DNA from: Acidobacteriota bacterium
Lineage (GTDB): Bacteria > Acidobacteriota > Vicinamibacteria > Vicinamibacterales > Vicinamibacteraceae
NCBI GenBank assembly: GCA_023427865.1
Contig: JAEYZV010000032.1
Coordinates: 1 to 7,062 of the forward strand
Reading direction: 5' to 3'
Length of the DNA: 7,062 nt
Shown: positions 1 to 6,056 of the stretch, in pieces
Layout: every line of letters begins with the position of its first letter
Numbering within the stretch: the stretch's first letter is position 1
Program-made: the position numbers and the translations under genes
The notes under the pieces: model-generated
Seen by the model: the letters and a program-made list of their open reading frames with translations, nothing else
Databases searched by the model: none
What the model was told of the DNA's origin: nothing

Positions 1-896
1 AAGAGCGGCGCCAGCGCGTCGAGAACCAGCCGTACGGGCGCCTGTCGGAGATCATCTACGCCAAGGCGTTCACGACGCACCCGTACAAGCATCCCGTCAT
101 CGGCAGCATGGCCGACCTCGAGGCGGCCAGCATCGAGGACGTGCGCGAGTTCCACCGCACGTACTACCGGCCCGACAACGCAGTGATCGTCATCGCCGGC
201 GACTTCGATCCGGCCATCGCGCGCGAGCTCGTCGAGAAGGAGTTCAGCAAGGTGCCCAAGCCCACGGGGGCGGTGCCGCGCAACATCCCCGAGGAGCCCA
301 GACGCACGAAGGAAGTGCGCTACGAAATCCAGGAGGACTGGCCGCTGCCGGCGGTGGTGGTCGCCTACCCGATCACCTACGACGGCCACCCGGACTCGTA
401 CCCGCTGCACATCGCCGCAAAGGTGCTGTCGGACGGCACCAGTTCGCGCATCTACGAGCGACTCGTCTACAAGGAGCGCCTCGCGCTCTCCGCGTTCGGC
501 CAGGCAAACCTGATCGAGCATCCGAACCTGTTCTACACGGTGGCGATCGTCGCACCGGGGCAGAAGCCCGAGGACGTGGCCAACGCCCTCATCGAGGAGC
601 TCGACAAGCTGGTGCAGACGCCGATTACCGAGCGTGAACTGCAGCGGAGCAAGAACCAGTTCGCCCGCGACTACGTGCTCGGCCGCCAGACCGTGCAGCA
701 GAAGGCCACGGCGCTGGCCCACGCCGTCGTCCTGCACCGGGGCGACATCGGCACGGCCGACGGGGAGTTCGACATCTTCCAGAACATCACGGCCGCCGAC
801 GTCCAGCGCGTGGCCAGGACGTACTTCACGCCGCAGACACGGATGGTGCTGACGGTCATGCCGCGCGGCCTGCGCCCGACGGGGGGAATCCAGTGA
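1..896 (+). CDS. M16 family zinc metallopeptidase, 3' part (5' end outside window)
   Basis: This is the C-terminal 297 residues of an M16 (pitrilysin/processing-peptidase-like) protein. The frame is open from the first complete codon at position 3, so the ATG at 108 is internal. The first residues, ERRQRVENQPYG, are typical of the end of the catalytic N-terminal domain. The first Glu falls where the distal zinc ligand of M16 enzymes lies, so an HxxEH motif is expected about 75 residues upstream, outside the window. Next come the HPYKHPVIGS and YYRPDNAVIVIAGDFD stretches that close this domain, then a complete second M16 domain. In that domain the usual Arg/Tyr pair (R-x6-Y) is replaced in the stretch LVYKERLALSAFG. 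This is common in subunits that carry zinc but rely on a partner. The visible part has no cysteine, and export is likely but the signal peptide is not visible. The stop overlaps the start of the next M16 gene. The family call is secure; the substrate is unknown. Confidence 0.93.
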   Translation, partial: ERRQRVENQPYGRLSEIIYAKAFTTHPYKHPVIGSMADLEAASIEDVREFHRTYYRPDNAVIVIAGDFDPAIARELVEKEFSKVPKPTGAVPRNIPEEPRRTKEVRYEIQEDWPLPAVVVAYPITYDGHPDSYPLHIAAKVLSDGTSSRIYERLVYKERLALSAFGQANLIEHPNLFYTVAIVAPGQKPEDVANALIEELDKLVQTPITERELQRSKNQFARDYVLGRQTVQQKATALAHAVVLHRGDIGTADGEFDIFQNITAADVQRVARTYFTPQTRMVLTVMPRGLRPTGGIQ

Positions 897-2380
897 TGCT
901 GCGGACATTGAAGCCCGGCCTCGTGCTGCTCGTGGGGCTGCTCGTCGCCGCGACGTCACCGCTCTGTGCCCAGGAACGGCCGCCACGGCCGCTCGAGGCC
1001 GGCGAGGTCCGAATCCCGCCCTACCAGATCCGCACCATGCCCAACGGGCTGCGCGTGGTCGTGGTCTCGCAGCACGAGCAACCCGCCGTCAGCCTGCGCC
1101 TGCTCGTGCGGGCCGGCTCGGCACAGGACCCGGCCGACAAGCCCGGGATCGCGGCCATGGTCGGCGCGCTGCTCGATCAGGGCACGGCCAAGCGGTCCTC
1201 GGCCGAGATCTCCGACACGATCGACTACGTCGGCGGCGCGCTCGGATCCGGTGCCGGCACCGATCTCTCGTTCGTCAACGTGCTGGTCCTGAAGGACAGC
1301 TTCGACCTGGCGCTCGACCTGCTCTCGGAGATCGTGCAGACCCCCTCGTTCCCGCAGGAGGAGCTCGATCGCATCCGCGACCAGGCGCTCTCGGCGATGA
1401 GCGTCAACATGCAGGACCCGGACTTCGTGGCCGACGCGGTCATCGACAGGCTCGTCTACGGTTTCCACCCGTACGGGCTGCCGGGCAACGGCACGCCCGA
1501 GTCGCTGCCCGCCATCACGCGCGACGACCTCGTCGACTTCCACACGACGTGGTTCGCGCCGGGCAACGCGCTGCTCGCGGTGGTGGGAGACGTGCAGCCC
1601 GACGAGGCTTTCGCGGGTGTCGAACGGGCCTTGGGTAAGTGGAAGCCGCACGATACCCCCGCCATCGAAGCGATGGAACTGCCCGAGGCGACGCGGCGCG
1701 TCGTGCTCGTCGATCGCCCCAATGCGGTGCAGACCGAGATCCGCGCCGGCCACGTCGCGATTCCGCGCAAGCACCCGGACTACATGGCACTCAACCTCGC
1801 CACGAAGATCCTGGGCGGTGAGGGCGCCAACCGCCTGCAGAACGTGCTGCGATCCGAGCGCGGGCTGACCTATGGCGCCTCGGCCGACATGGACGCGTTC
1901 AAGCAGGCCGGGTCGATCATCGCCGAGACCAACACGCAGACCTCCAGCACCGGCGAAGCGTTGCGGCTCGTGATCGACGAGTTCTCGCGGCTCGTGCGCG
2001 AACCGGTCGGCGAGCGCGAGTTGATGGGAGCGCAGGCCTACCTGGCCGGCAGCTTCCCGCTGACCATCGAGACGGCCGACGACATCGCGCTGCAGGTGCT
2101 GAACCTGCTGTTCTTCGACCTCGACGTCAAGGATCTGGAGACGTATCGCGATCGCGTCAACGCGGTGACCAGCGCCGACATCCAGCGCGTGGCCCAGCAG
2201 TTCGTCAAGCCGGGACGGCTCTCGATCGTCCTCGTCGGCGACGCGCGCGAGGTGTTGCCGCAGTTGAAGGCGGTGGGCGTGGACAACGTCGAAGTGCTGT
2301 CGATCGCCGATCTCGACCTGACGAGCCCGTCACTGCAGCGCAAGCCCACGCCCACGCGCGCACCGGCCCAGGGTCGCTAG
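896..2380 (+). CDS. M16 family peptidase-like protein lacking the zinc motif, exported
   Basis: A full two-domain M16 protein of about 494 residues. I chose ATG 896 because it overlaps the previous stop (ATGA) and has a GGGGGGAA purine run at 881-888. GTG 893, one codon earlier, is equally open. Residue numbers here count from that GTG. Residues 3-27 form a Sec signal peptide, with a hydrophobic run VLLVGLLVAA and probable cleavage near LCA-QE. The N-terminal domain has PNGLRVVVV, but the HxxEH motif is replaced: the stretch GIAAMVGALLDQGT (85-98) aligns with the usual G-x-x-HxxEH-x4-GT, putting Ala, Gly and Ala at the two His and the Glu. It therefore cannot bind zinc in the normal way. The C-terminal domain keeps the Arg/Tyr pair (R320 and Y327 in LRSERGLTY) used for substrate binding. 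The protein ends in a Pro/Thr-rich tail (483-495). Its likely role is the partner subunit of the upstream M16 peptidase in the periplasm. A fully non-catalytic scaffold role is the alternative. Confidence 0.93.
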   Translation: MLRTLKPGLVLLVGLLVAATSPLCAQERPPRPLEAGEVRIPPYQIRTMPNGLRVVVVSQHEQPAVSLRLLVRAGSAQDPADKPGIAAMVGALLDQGTAKRSSAEISDTIDYVGGALGSGAGTDLSFVNVLVLKDSFDLALDLLSEIVQTPSFPQEELDRIRDQALSAMSVNMQDPDFVADAVIDRLVYGFHPYGLPGNGTPESLPAITRDDLVDFHTTWFAPGNALLAVVGDVQPDEAFAGVERALGKWKPHDTPAIEAMELPEATRRVVLVDRPNAVQTEIRAGHVAIPRKHPDYMALNLATKILGGEGANRLQNVLRSERGLTYGASADMDAFKQAGSIIAETNTQTSSTGEALRLVIDEFSRLVREPVGERELMGAQAYLAGSFPLTIETADDIALQVLNLLFFDLDVKDLETYRDRVNAVTSADIQRVAQQFVKPGRLSIVLVGDAREVLPQLKAVGVDNVEVLSIADLDLTSPSLQRKPTPTRAPAQGR

Positions 2381-2386
2381 CCCGCG

Positions 2387-3526
2387 ATGCCGGGCGTCAT
2401 GATCTCCTGCGGGGAGCCCTCCGGCGACCTGTACGCGGGCGCGCTCGCGTCCGCCCTGCGACGCCAGCGGCCCGGCGTCGAGGTCTTCGGGTTCGGGGGG
2501 CCGCGCCTCGCCGCGGCCGGCGGCACGCTGCTCGGTTCCTATGAGGGCCTTGCAGTGACGGGGCTCTCCGAAGTGCTCCGCACGCTGCCCCGCACGTGGA
2601 AGATGTACCGGGCGCTGGTGGACGAGGCCGTGCGCCGTCGCCCGGACGTGTTGGTCGCCATCGACTTCGCGGACTTCAACTTCAGGCTCGGGCAGGCCCT
2701 GCACGCCCGCGGCATCCCGGTCGTCTACTACATCGGCCCGCAGTTGTGGGCGTGGCGGCCGGGCCGCATGCAGGTCATCAGGCGGTTTGCCGACAAGGTG
2801 CTCGTCATCTTCCCGTTCGAGCGGGCGCTGTACGAGCAGGCGCACGTACCGGTGGAGTTCGTCGGCCACCCGCTCATCGACCTCATCGACGCGCGGCAAC
2901 CGCGTGCCGCGCTGCTGACGCAGCATGGCCTGTCGCACGACGTGCGGACCATCGCGCTGCTGCCTGGCAGCCGCCGCAACGAGGTGGCGAGCACGCTGCC
3001 GGTGCTCATCGAGGCGTGCCGGCTCCTGCGCGAGGCGGAACCCGACGTCCAGTTCCTGATCGCGCGCGCACCGGGATTGACCGACGACCTGTTCGCGCCG
3101 GTGCGGGCGAGCCACCTCCCCGTCGGCGTCCATGAAGGCGATACGGACGCCGTCATCTCGGCCAGCGACGTCGTGATCACCGCCTCAGGCACGGCAACCG
3201 TGCAGACGGCGCTTCACGGCAAGCCGATGGTCATCGTGTACCGGCTGTCGCCGCTCACGTACCGCCTCGGCCGGCGCTTCGTGAAGGTGGACACGTTCGG
3301 GATGGTGAACCTGATTGCCGGCCGTCGCGTGGTCCCAGAGCTGATCCAGGACGACTTCACCGCCGACCGTGTGTGCGACGAGACACTGCGCTACCTTCGG
3401 GAGCCGGGTCATGCGGCCGAAGTCCGCGAGGGGCTGGCAAGCGTCGTGCAGGCGCTCGGTGGGCCCGGCGCGTCCGATCGGGCCGCCGCGGCGGTCCTGC
3501 AGGTCGCGGAGAAAGGAAAGGCGTGA
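2387..3526 (+). CDS. lpxB: Lipid A disaccharide synthase (GT19)
   Basis: LpxB condenses UDP-2,3-diacylglucosamine with lipid X (2,3-diacylglucosamine-1-phosphate), releasing UDP and forming the beta-1,6 disaccharide of lipid A at the inner face of the cytoplasmic membrane. At 379 residues it has the normal family length. Family motifs appear in order: SCGEPSGDLYAG (7-18), VTGLSEVL (57-64), AIDFADFN (91-98), YYIGPQLWAWRPGR (114-127), VIFPFE (140-145), VEFVGHPLIDL (156-166), LLPGSRRNEV (191-200) and the GTATVQTAL/PMVIVYR sugar-nucleotide site (268-286). D93 and R196 match residues I recall as essential in the E. coli enzyme (D98, R201). The ATG lies 6 bases after the previous stop, with only a weak AGGG at 2370. 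ATG 2399, four codons in, is an alternative start. The stop overlaps the next gene. The other lipid A genes are not in the window. Confidence 0.97.
   Translation: MPGVMISCGEPSGDLYAGALASALRRQRPGVEVFGFGGPRLAAAGGTLLGSYEGLAVTGLSEVLRTLPRTWKMYRALVDEAVRRRPDVLVAIDFADFNFRLGQALHARGIPVVYYIGPQLWAWRPGRMQVIRRFADKVLVIFPFERALYEQAHVPVEFVGHPLIDLIDARQPRAALLTQHGLSHDVRTIALLPGSRRNEVASTLPVLIEACRLLREAEPDVQFLIARAPGLTDDLFAPVRASHLPVGVHEGDTDAVISASDVVITASGTATVQTALHGKPMVIVYRLSPLTYRLGRRFVKVDTFGMVNLIAGRRVVPELIQDDFTADRVCDETLRYLREPGHAAEVREGLASVVQALGGPGASDRAAAAVLQVAEKGKA
3512..3520 (+). promoter_or_regulatory. Shine-Dalgarno site for the GTG start at 3523
   Basis: AAAGGAAAG lies 2-10 bases before GTG 3523, within the last codons of lpxB. 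It is the best ribosome-binding sequence in this stretch and supports starting the next gene at 3523 rather than at an ATG further upstream inside lpxB. The GTGA overlap with the lpxB stop suggests translational coupling. Confidence 0.7.
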
Positions 3527-4065
3527 CGTACGCGCGAGTGATCCTCCCGGCAGCCCTGGCGCTGCTGGTCCTCTTCGGGCCACCGGTGTCGCTCCACGCA
3601 TCGGTCGTGGTGCCGATGTCGCTTGCCGAACTCACGGCCGAGGCCACGGTCATCGTCGACGGCACCGTCATCGACGTGCGCCATGTGGTCGGACCGGAGG
3701 CCGCGGAGCGGCTCGTGCTCGTGCGCGTCGCGTCGGCGTGGAAGGGATCGGCCGACGAGACCGTCTACGTGCGGCTCGCCGGCGGACAGGTCGGCCGGTA
3801 CGCCACACGCGTCCTCGGCGTGCCGACGGTCTCGGCGGGCGATCGGCTCGTGTGGTTCCTCGCGCCCCACCCGCGAGGCGGCTACTCGGTGCTGGGATTG
3901 CACCAGGGCGCGCTGCGCACGATGCAGGCCGCAGGCGGCGAGATGCTCGTCGCCGCGCCCCCGCGCGTCCCGTCTGCCCGCGGCGCGGTATCGCGTCTGC
4001 CGCGGCGGCTCTCCGATCTCGCCAGCGAGGTACGGACGCTGCTGGCGTCGGGTGACGAGCGATGA
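3523..4065 (+). CDS. Small exported protein, possible NTR/OB-fold-like domain
   Basis: A 180-residue protein with no function I can name for certain. I chose GTG 3523 because it overlaps the lpxB stop, follows a strong ribosome site, and places a clean signal peptide at the N-terminus (hydrophobic residues 6-20, likely cleavage at LHA-SVVV near residue 26). The frame stays open further upstream, but that part reads as out-of-frame lpxB. The mature part begins PMSLAELTAEATVIVDGTVIDV, then a second beta-rich segment RLVLVRVASAWKG (63-75), then VYVRL and the stretch VSAGDRLVWFLAP (103-115). This order of 'VxGxV', 'V-x-W-K-G' and 'GdrlVwFl' strands resembles the OB-like netrin/TIMP fold, but there are no cysteines, which true TIMPs need. 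The last 35 residues are Arg/Ala-rich and probably less ordered. The stop overlaps the start of the matrixin gene, so the two proteins are probably made together. I have seen similar proteins next to matrixins in Acidobacteriota (recollection only). Confidence 0.85.
   Translation: MTYARVILPAALALLVLFGPPVSLHASVVVPMSLAELTAEATVIVDGTVIDVRHVVGPEAAERLVLVRVASAWKGSADETVYVRLAGGQVGRYATRVLGVPTVSAGDRLVWFLAPHPRGGYSVLGLHQGALRTMQAAGGEMLVAAPPRVPSARGAVSRLPRRLSDLASEVRTLLASGDER
4051..4055 (+). promoter_or_regulatory. Shine-Dalgarno site for the ATG start at 4062
   Basis: GGTGA lies 6 bases before ATG 4062. It supports translation of the matrixin gene from the coupled ATGA overlap. The competing GTG at 4203 is preceded only by a C-rich hairpin region with no purine-rich site. 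Confidence 0.5.
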
Positions 4066-5198
4066 ACGGCCAGTCGAGTAGGCCACGCTCGGAGAGCGGG
4101 CCCTACCTGAACGTGGCTGGCCCGGGCGACGTGCACGTGGCAGGGCCGGCTGTCCCACACGCAGTTCACGCGGGAGGGCCGGCTGTCCCAGCCTGGCCGT
4201 TTGTGTCATTCCGCGCTGCCGCGCTCGTAATCGCACTCGCGCTGCTCGCGACCGTACCGGCATCTGCGTACCTGAAGTTCGGCTACACGATCGGCGGCCG
4301 GTCGGTCGTGCTCCGCTGGCCCGAAGGGCAGGCGGTGTCCTACATGGTGGGTGCACGCGGCGCCGGCGGGATATCCGCGGGCGAGTTCCGTGAAGCGATC
4401 GCTCGCGCCTTCGCCACGTGGGAGGCGGTGCCCTCGTCCACCATCCGCTTCGCGCAGGTCGGCGTCAGCGATCGCGAGCCGTCCGACAACGACGGCGTCA
4501 CGTTGCTCGCGTTTGCCGACCGGCCCGAACTGGATCGCACGCTGGGTGCCACCAGTTACACGGTCGACGTGGTGACGGGCACGTTGCTCGAGGCCGACGT
4601 GTTCTTCAACGGGGCCTTCCCGTGGTCGGTGGCGAGCGGCGGGCAGGCGGGTCGGTACGACCTCGAGAGCATCGCGACCCACGAGATCGGCCATTTGAGC
4701 GGTCTCGGCCACAGCGCGCTCGGCGAGACCGAATCGCTGGGCACCGGCCGGCGCGTGCTGTCGGCCGGGGCCGTCATGTTCCCGATCGCGTTCTCGCCCG
4801 GCAACATCGACGGGCGGCGGCTGCAGCCCGACGACATCGCGGGCATTTCCGATATCTACCCGGATGCGTCTTTCCGCAGGGACACCGGCAGCGTGTCCGG
4901 ACGGATCACCAAGAACGGCCTTGGCGTCTTCGGCGCACACGTCGTGGCCATGCACCTGCGCACCGGTGCCCTCGTCGGCGGGTTCACGCTCGACGACACG
5001 GGCTCCTTCGTGCTCGCCGGCGTCGAACCCGGGCCGGTGGTGCTCCGAGTCGAACCGCTCGACGATGGTGACGTGGACAGCTTCATCGACAGCGCGCGTG
5101 TGGACGTCGACTTCGGGGTGACGTTCTCCGAGCGCGCCGTGTTCGTGCCGAGAGCCGGCAACGTGCCGGACGTGCGGATCGAAGTGGTGGGGAAGTGA
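4062..5198 (+). CDS. Matrixin-type (M10-like) zinc metalloprotease, exported
   Basis: A 378-residue metzincin protease. The zinc-binding helix HEIGHLSGLGH (207-217) supplies His207, His211 and His217 with Glu208 as general base. A VMFP stretch at 238-241 forms the Met-turn. The upstream sequence (RWPEGQAVSYMV, then an AFATWEAV helix and LLEADVFFN) is typical of bacterial matrixins. After the catalytic domain comes a beta-sandwich resembling carboxypeptidase-regulatory domains (GSVSGRITKNGLGVFGAHV, 276-294, through about 332). There is no cysteine, so no cysteine-switch propeptide. The signal peptide is at 49-69 (FRAAALVIALALLATVPASA), preceded by an odd Ala/Gly/Pro/Val leader encoded by a repeat array. 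Starting at GTG 4203 would give a normal signal peptide beginning MSFRAAALV, but ATG 4062 has the better ribosome site and overlaps the previous stop (ATGA), so I kept it. The substrate is unknown. The stop overlaps the next gene. Confidence 0.92.
   Translation: MNGQSSRPRSESGPYLNVAGPGDVHVAGPAVPHAVHAGGPAVPAWPFVSFRAAALVIALALLATVPASAYLKFGYTIGGRSVVLRWPEGQAVSYMVGARGAGGISAGEFREAIARAFATWEAVPSSTIRFAQVGVSDREPSDNDGVTLLAFADRPELDRTLGATSYTVDVVTGTLLEADVFFNGAFPWSVASGGQAGRYDLESIATHEIGHLSGLGHSALGETESLGTGRRVLSAGAVMFPIAFSPGNIDGRRLQPDDIAGISDIYPDASFRRDTGSVSGRITKNGLGVFGAHVVAMHLRTGALVGGFTLDDTGSFVLAGVEPGPVVLRVEPLDDGDVDSFIDSARVDVDFGVTFSERAVFVPRAGNVPDVRIEVVGK
4111..4190 (+). repeat. Short direct repeats in the 5' coding region of the matrixin gene
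   Basis: Two 24-base copies, 4134-4157 and 4167-4190, match at 22 of 24 positions. Their shared 16-base core is AGGGCCGGCTGTCCCA (4142-4157 and 4175-4190). A degenerate third copy, ACGTGGCTGGCCCGGG, lies at 4111-4126. Start-to-start spacings are 24 and 33 bases, both multiples of three, so the frame is kept and the protein shows repeated VAGP / AGPAVP / GGPAVP. The array lies exactly between the coupled start codon and the signal peptide. Confidence 0.85.
4177..4198 (+). repeat. REP-like palindrome (stem-loop) before the signal peptide codons
   Basis: GGCCGGCT (4177-4184) pairs with AGCC-T-GGCC (4190-4198) around a 5-base loop GTCCC. This gives an 8-bp GC-only stem apart from one A-T pair, with a single bulged T at 4194. 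The downstream arm is present only in this last repeat copy. Size and shape resemble intergenic REP elements. It ends 4 bases before the alternative GTG start at 4203 and could hinder or tune initiation there. Whether it recurs in the genome cannot be judged from this window. Confidence 0.6.
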
Positions 5199-5959
5199 GG
5201 CTCGGCGTGCGGCGACCCGCCGCCGGCGTTCGAGAGCGCCTTCGCGTCGCAGTCGTCGCCGGGGCCGTCCTGTCGTCGGCGGCAGTCGCCCACGGACAGC
5301 CCGACTCACCCGGGATCACGTCCGGGGCAGCACCGCAAACAGCCGACGTGGCGGCGCCACAGCGGCTGCCGCGCCTCGAGGTGTCGGTGCTCGGCGGCGT
5401 GCTCACCGGCGCCGACCTTGGCGACGGCCGTGCGTCGATGCTCACCAATCAGCTGCCGACGAGCGGGCAGGCGGCCCTGTTCACGACCAGCACGCGCATC
5501 GATGCCGCGGCAACGGCAGAAGCCCGGGTGGGTGTCCGCCTGTCGCGCGCGTGGGCCGTGGAGGGCGGCGTGAGTTACGCCCGGCCGGTGTTCTCGGTGG
5601 AGATCTCCGACGATGTGGAGGCCCCGTCGGGCGTGACGGCATCGTCCAGGCTCACGCAGGTGATCGTCGATGCCGCGCTGCAGCGCCGCTGGACCGGACG
5701 ACGCGTGACGCCATTCGTCATGGCAGGGGGTGGGTACCTGCGGCAGCTCGACCAACTGCGGGCCACGGCCGACACCGGGACGGTCGTGTATGCGGGCGGC
5801 GGCGTGCGCATCGCCCTCGCACCGAATCACCGCGGCTTTGCTGGCCGCCTTGCCTTGCGCGGCGACGCGCGGGTCGTCTGGCTGCGCGACGGGATCACGT
5901 TGAACGACGAGCGAGGGCCGGCGGTGAGTGCCTCGGCAGGCCTGTCGATCGGTTTGTGA
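5195..5959 (+). CDS. Exported outer-membrane beta-barrel-like protein
   Basis: A 254-residue protein of unknown function. GTG 5195 overlaps the matrixin stop (GTGA) and lies behind a GGTGGGG run (5186-5192). The N-terminus has an Arg-rich start, then a hydrophobic run VAVVAGAVLSSAAVA (18-32) with probable cleavage near AVA-HGQ. It is not a Tat signal, since no SRRxFLK motif is present. After a low-complexity linker (35-58), the rest is made of alternating hydrophobic/polar strands typical of small outer-membrane barrels: LEVSVLGGVL (61-70), ATAEARVGVRLSRAWAVEGGVSYARPVFSVE (107-136, two strands joined by a short turn), TQVIVDAALQRRW (154-166), VTPFVMAGGGYLRQL (171-185), VVYAGGGVRIAL (197-208), FAGRLALRGDARVVWL (215-230) and a final strand VSASAGLSIGL. 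The PFVMAGGGY stretch is characteristic of OmpA/OmpW-like barrels. The last residue is Leu rather than the common Phe. There are no cysteines. It is the last gene of the operon. Confidence 0.85.
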   Translation: MRLGVRRPAAGVRERLRVAVVAGAVLSSAAVAHGQPDSPGITSGAAPQTADVAAPQRLPRLEVSVLGGVLTGADLGDGRASMLTNQLPTSGQAALFTTSTRIDAAATAEARVGVRLSRAWAVEGGVSYARPVFSVEISDDVEAPSGVTASSRLTQVIVDAALQRRWTGRRVTPFVMAGGGYLRQLDQLRATADTGTVVYAGGGVRIALAPNHRGFAGRLALRGDARVVWLRDGITLNDERGPAVSASAGLSIGL

Positions 5960-5968
5960 GCCGATCGA

Positions 5969-5995
5969 GAGGGACGCGTCCGCGAGGCGTCCCTC
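5969..5995. terminator. Perfect 9-bp GC-rich hairpin, likely bidirectional terminator
   Basis: GAGGGACGC (5969-5977) pairs perfectly with GCGTCCCTC (5987-5995) around a 9-base loop. It starts 10 bases after the stop of the + strand operon and faces the convergent xylose isomerase gene. There is no T-run on either strand, so it is not a textbook intrinsic terminator. Its position between convergent genes is the main argument for a termination or transcript-end-protecting role. Confidence 0.6.
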
Positions 5996-6027
5996 CAGCC
6001 CCCTGTGACGACGATCGTGCGAAGGCC

Positions 6028-6051
6028 GACGGCCGATTTCCGAAGGCCGTC
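6028..6051. terminator. Second hairpin downstream of xylA
   Basis: GACGGCC (6028-6034) pairs with GGCCGTC (6045-6051) around a 10-base loop. It begins 6 bases after the xylA stop as read on the - strand. The 9-mer CGAAGGCCG occurs at both 6020-6028 and 6041-6049, so the hairpin overlaps a short direct repeat. No T-run follows. It is probably the transcript end of xylA. Confidence 0.45.
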
Positions 6052-6056
6052 CTGTG

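Noticed and set aside
896..970. Lipoprotein signal in the second M16 protein (Cys near the signal end)
   Set aside because: The residues before the Cys are S-P-L, which do not match the lipobox, where a small residue is needed directly before Cys. An ordinary signal peptidase I site at LCA-QE fits better.
956..1774. 272-residue antisense open frame over the second M16 gene
   Set aside because: It is opposite a well-defined M16 protein, has no ribosome site or family features, and its composition is typical of reverse-frame reading.
3373..3522. N-terminal extension of the small exported protein back to ATG 3373
   Set aside because: The added 50 residues are an out-of-frame reading of lpxB and would precede the signal peptide. 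GTG 3523 has a strong ribosome site and overlaps the lpxB stop.
4111..4190. CRISPR-like repeats
   Set aside because: There are only two good copies and one poor copy, with about 9 bases between the good copies, in frame within a coding region. Spacers of CRISPR length are absent.
3409..4356. Long antisense open frame with repeated GQPALPR segments
   Set aside because: It overlaps lpxB, the small exported gene and the matrixin gene, whose proteins have clear family motifs. The apparent protein repeats are the reverse reading of the 4111-4190 DNA repeats. Long antisense frames are expected at this GC content.
4206..5309. 367-residue antisense open frame
   Set aside because: It lies opposite the matrixin catalytic domain and has an Arg/His/Gly-rich composition with no recognisable motif, so it is a GC-driven shadow.
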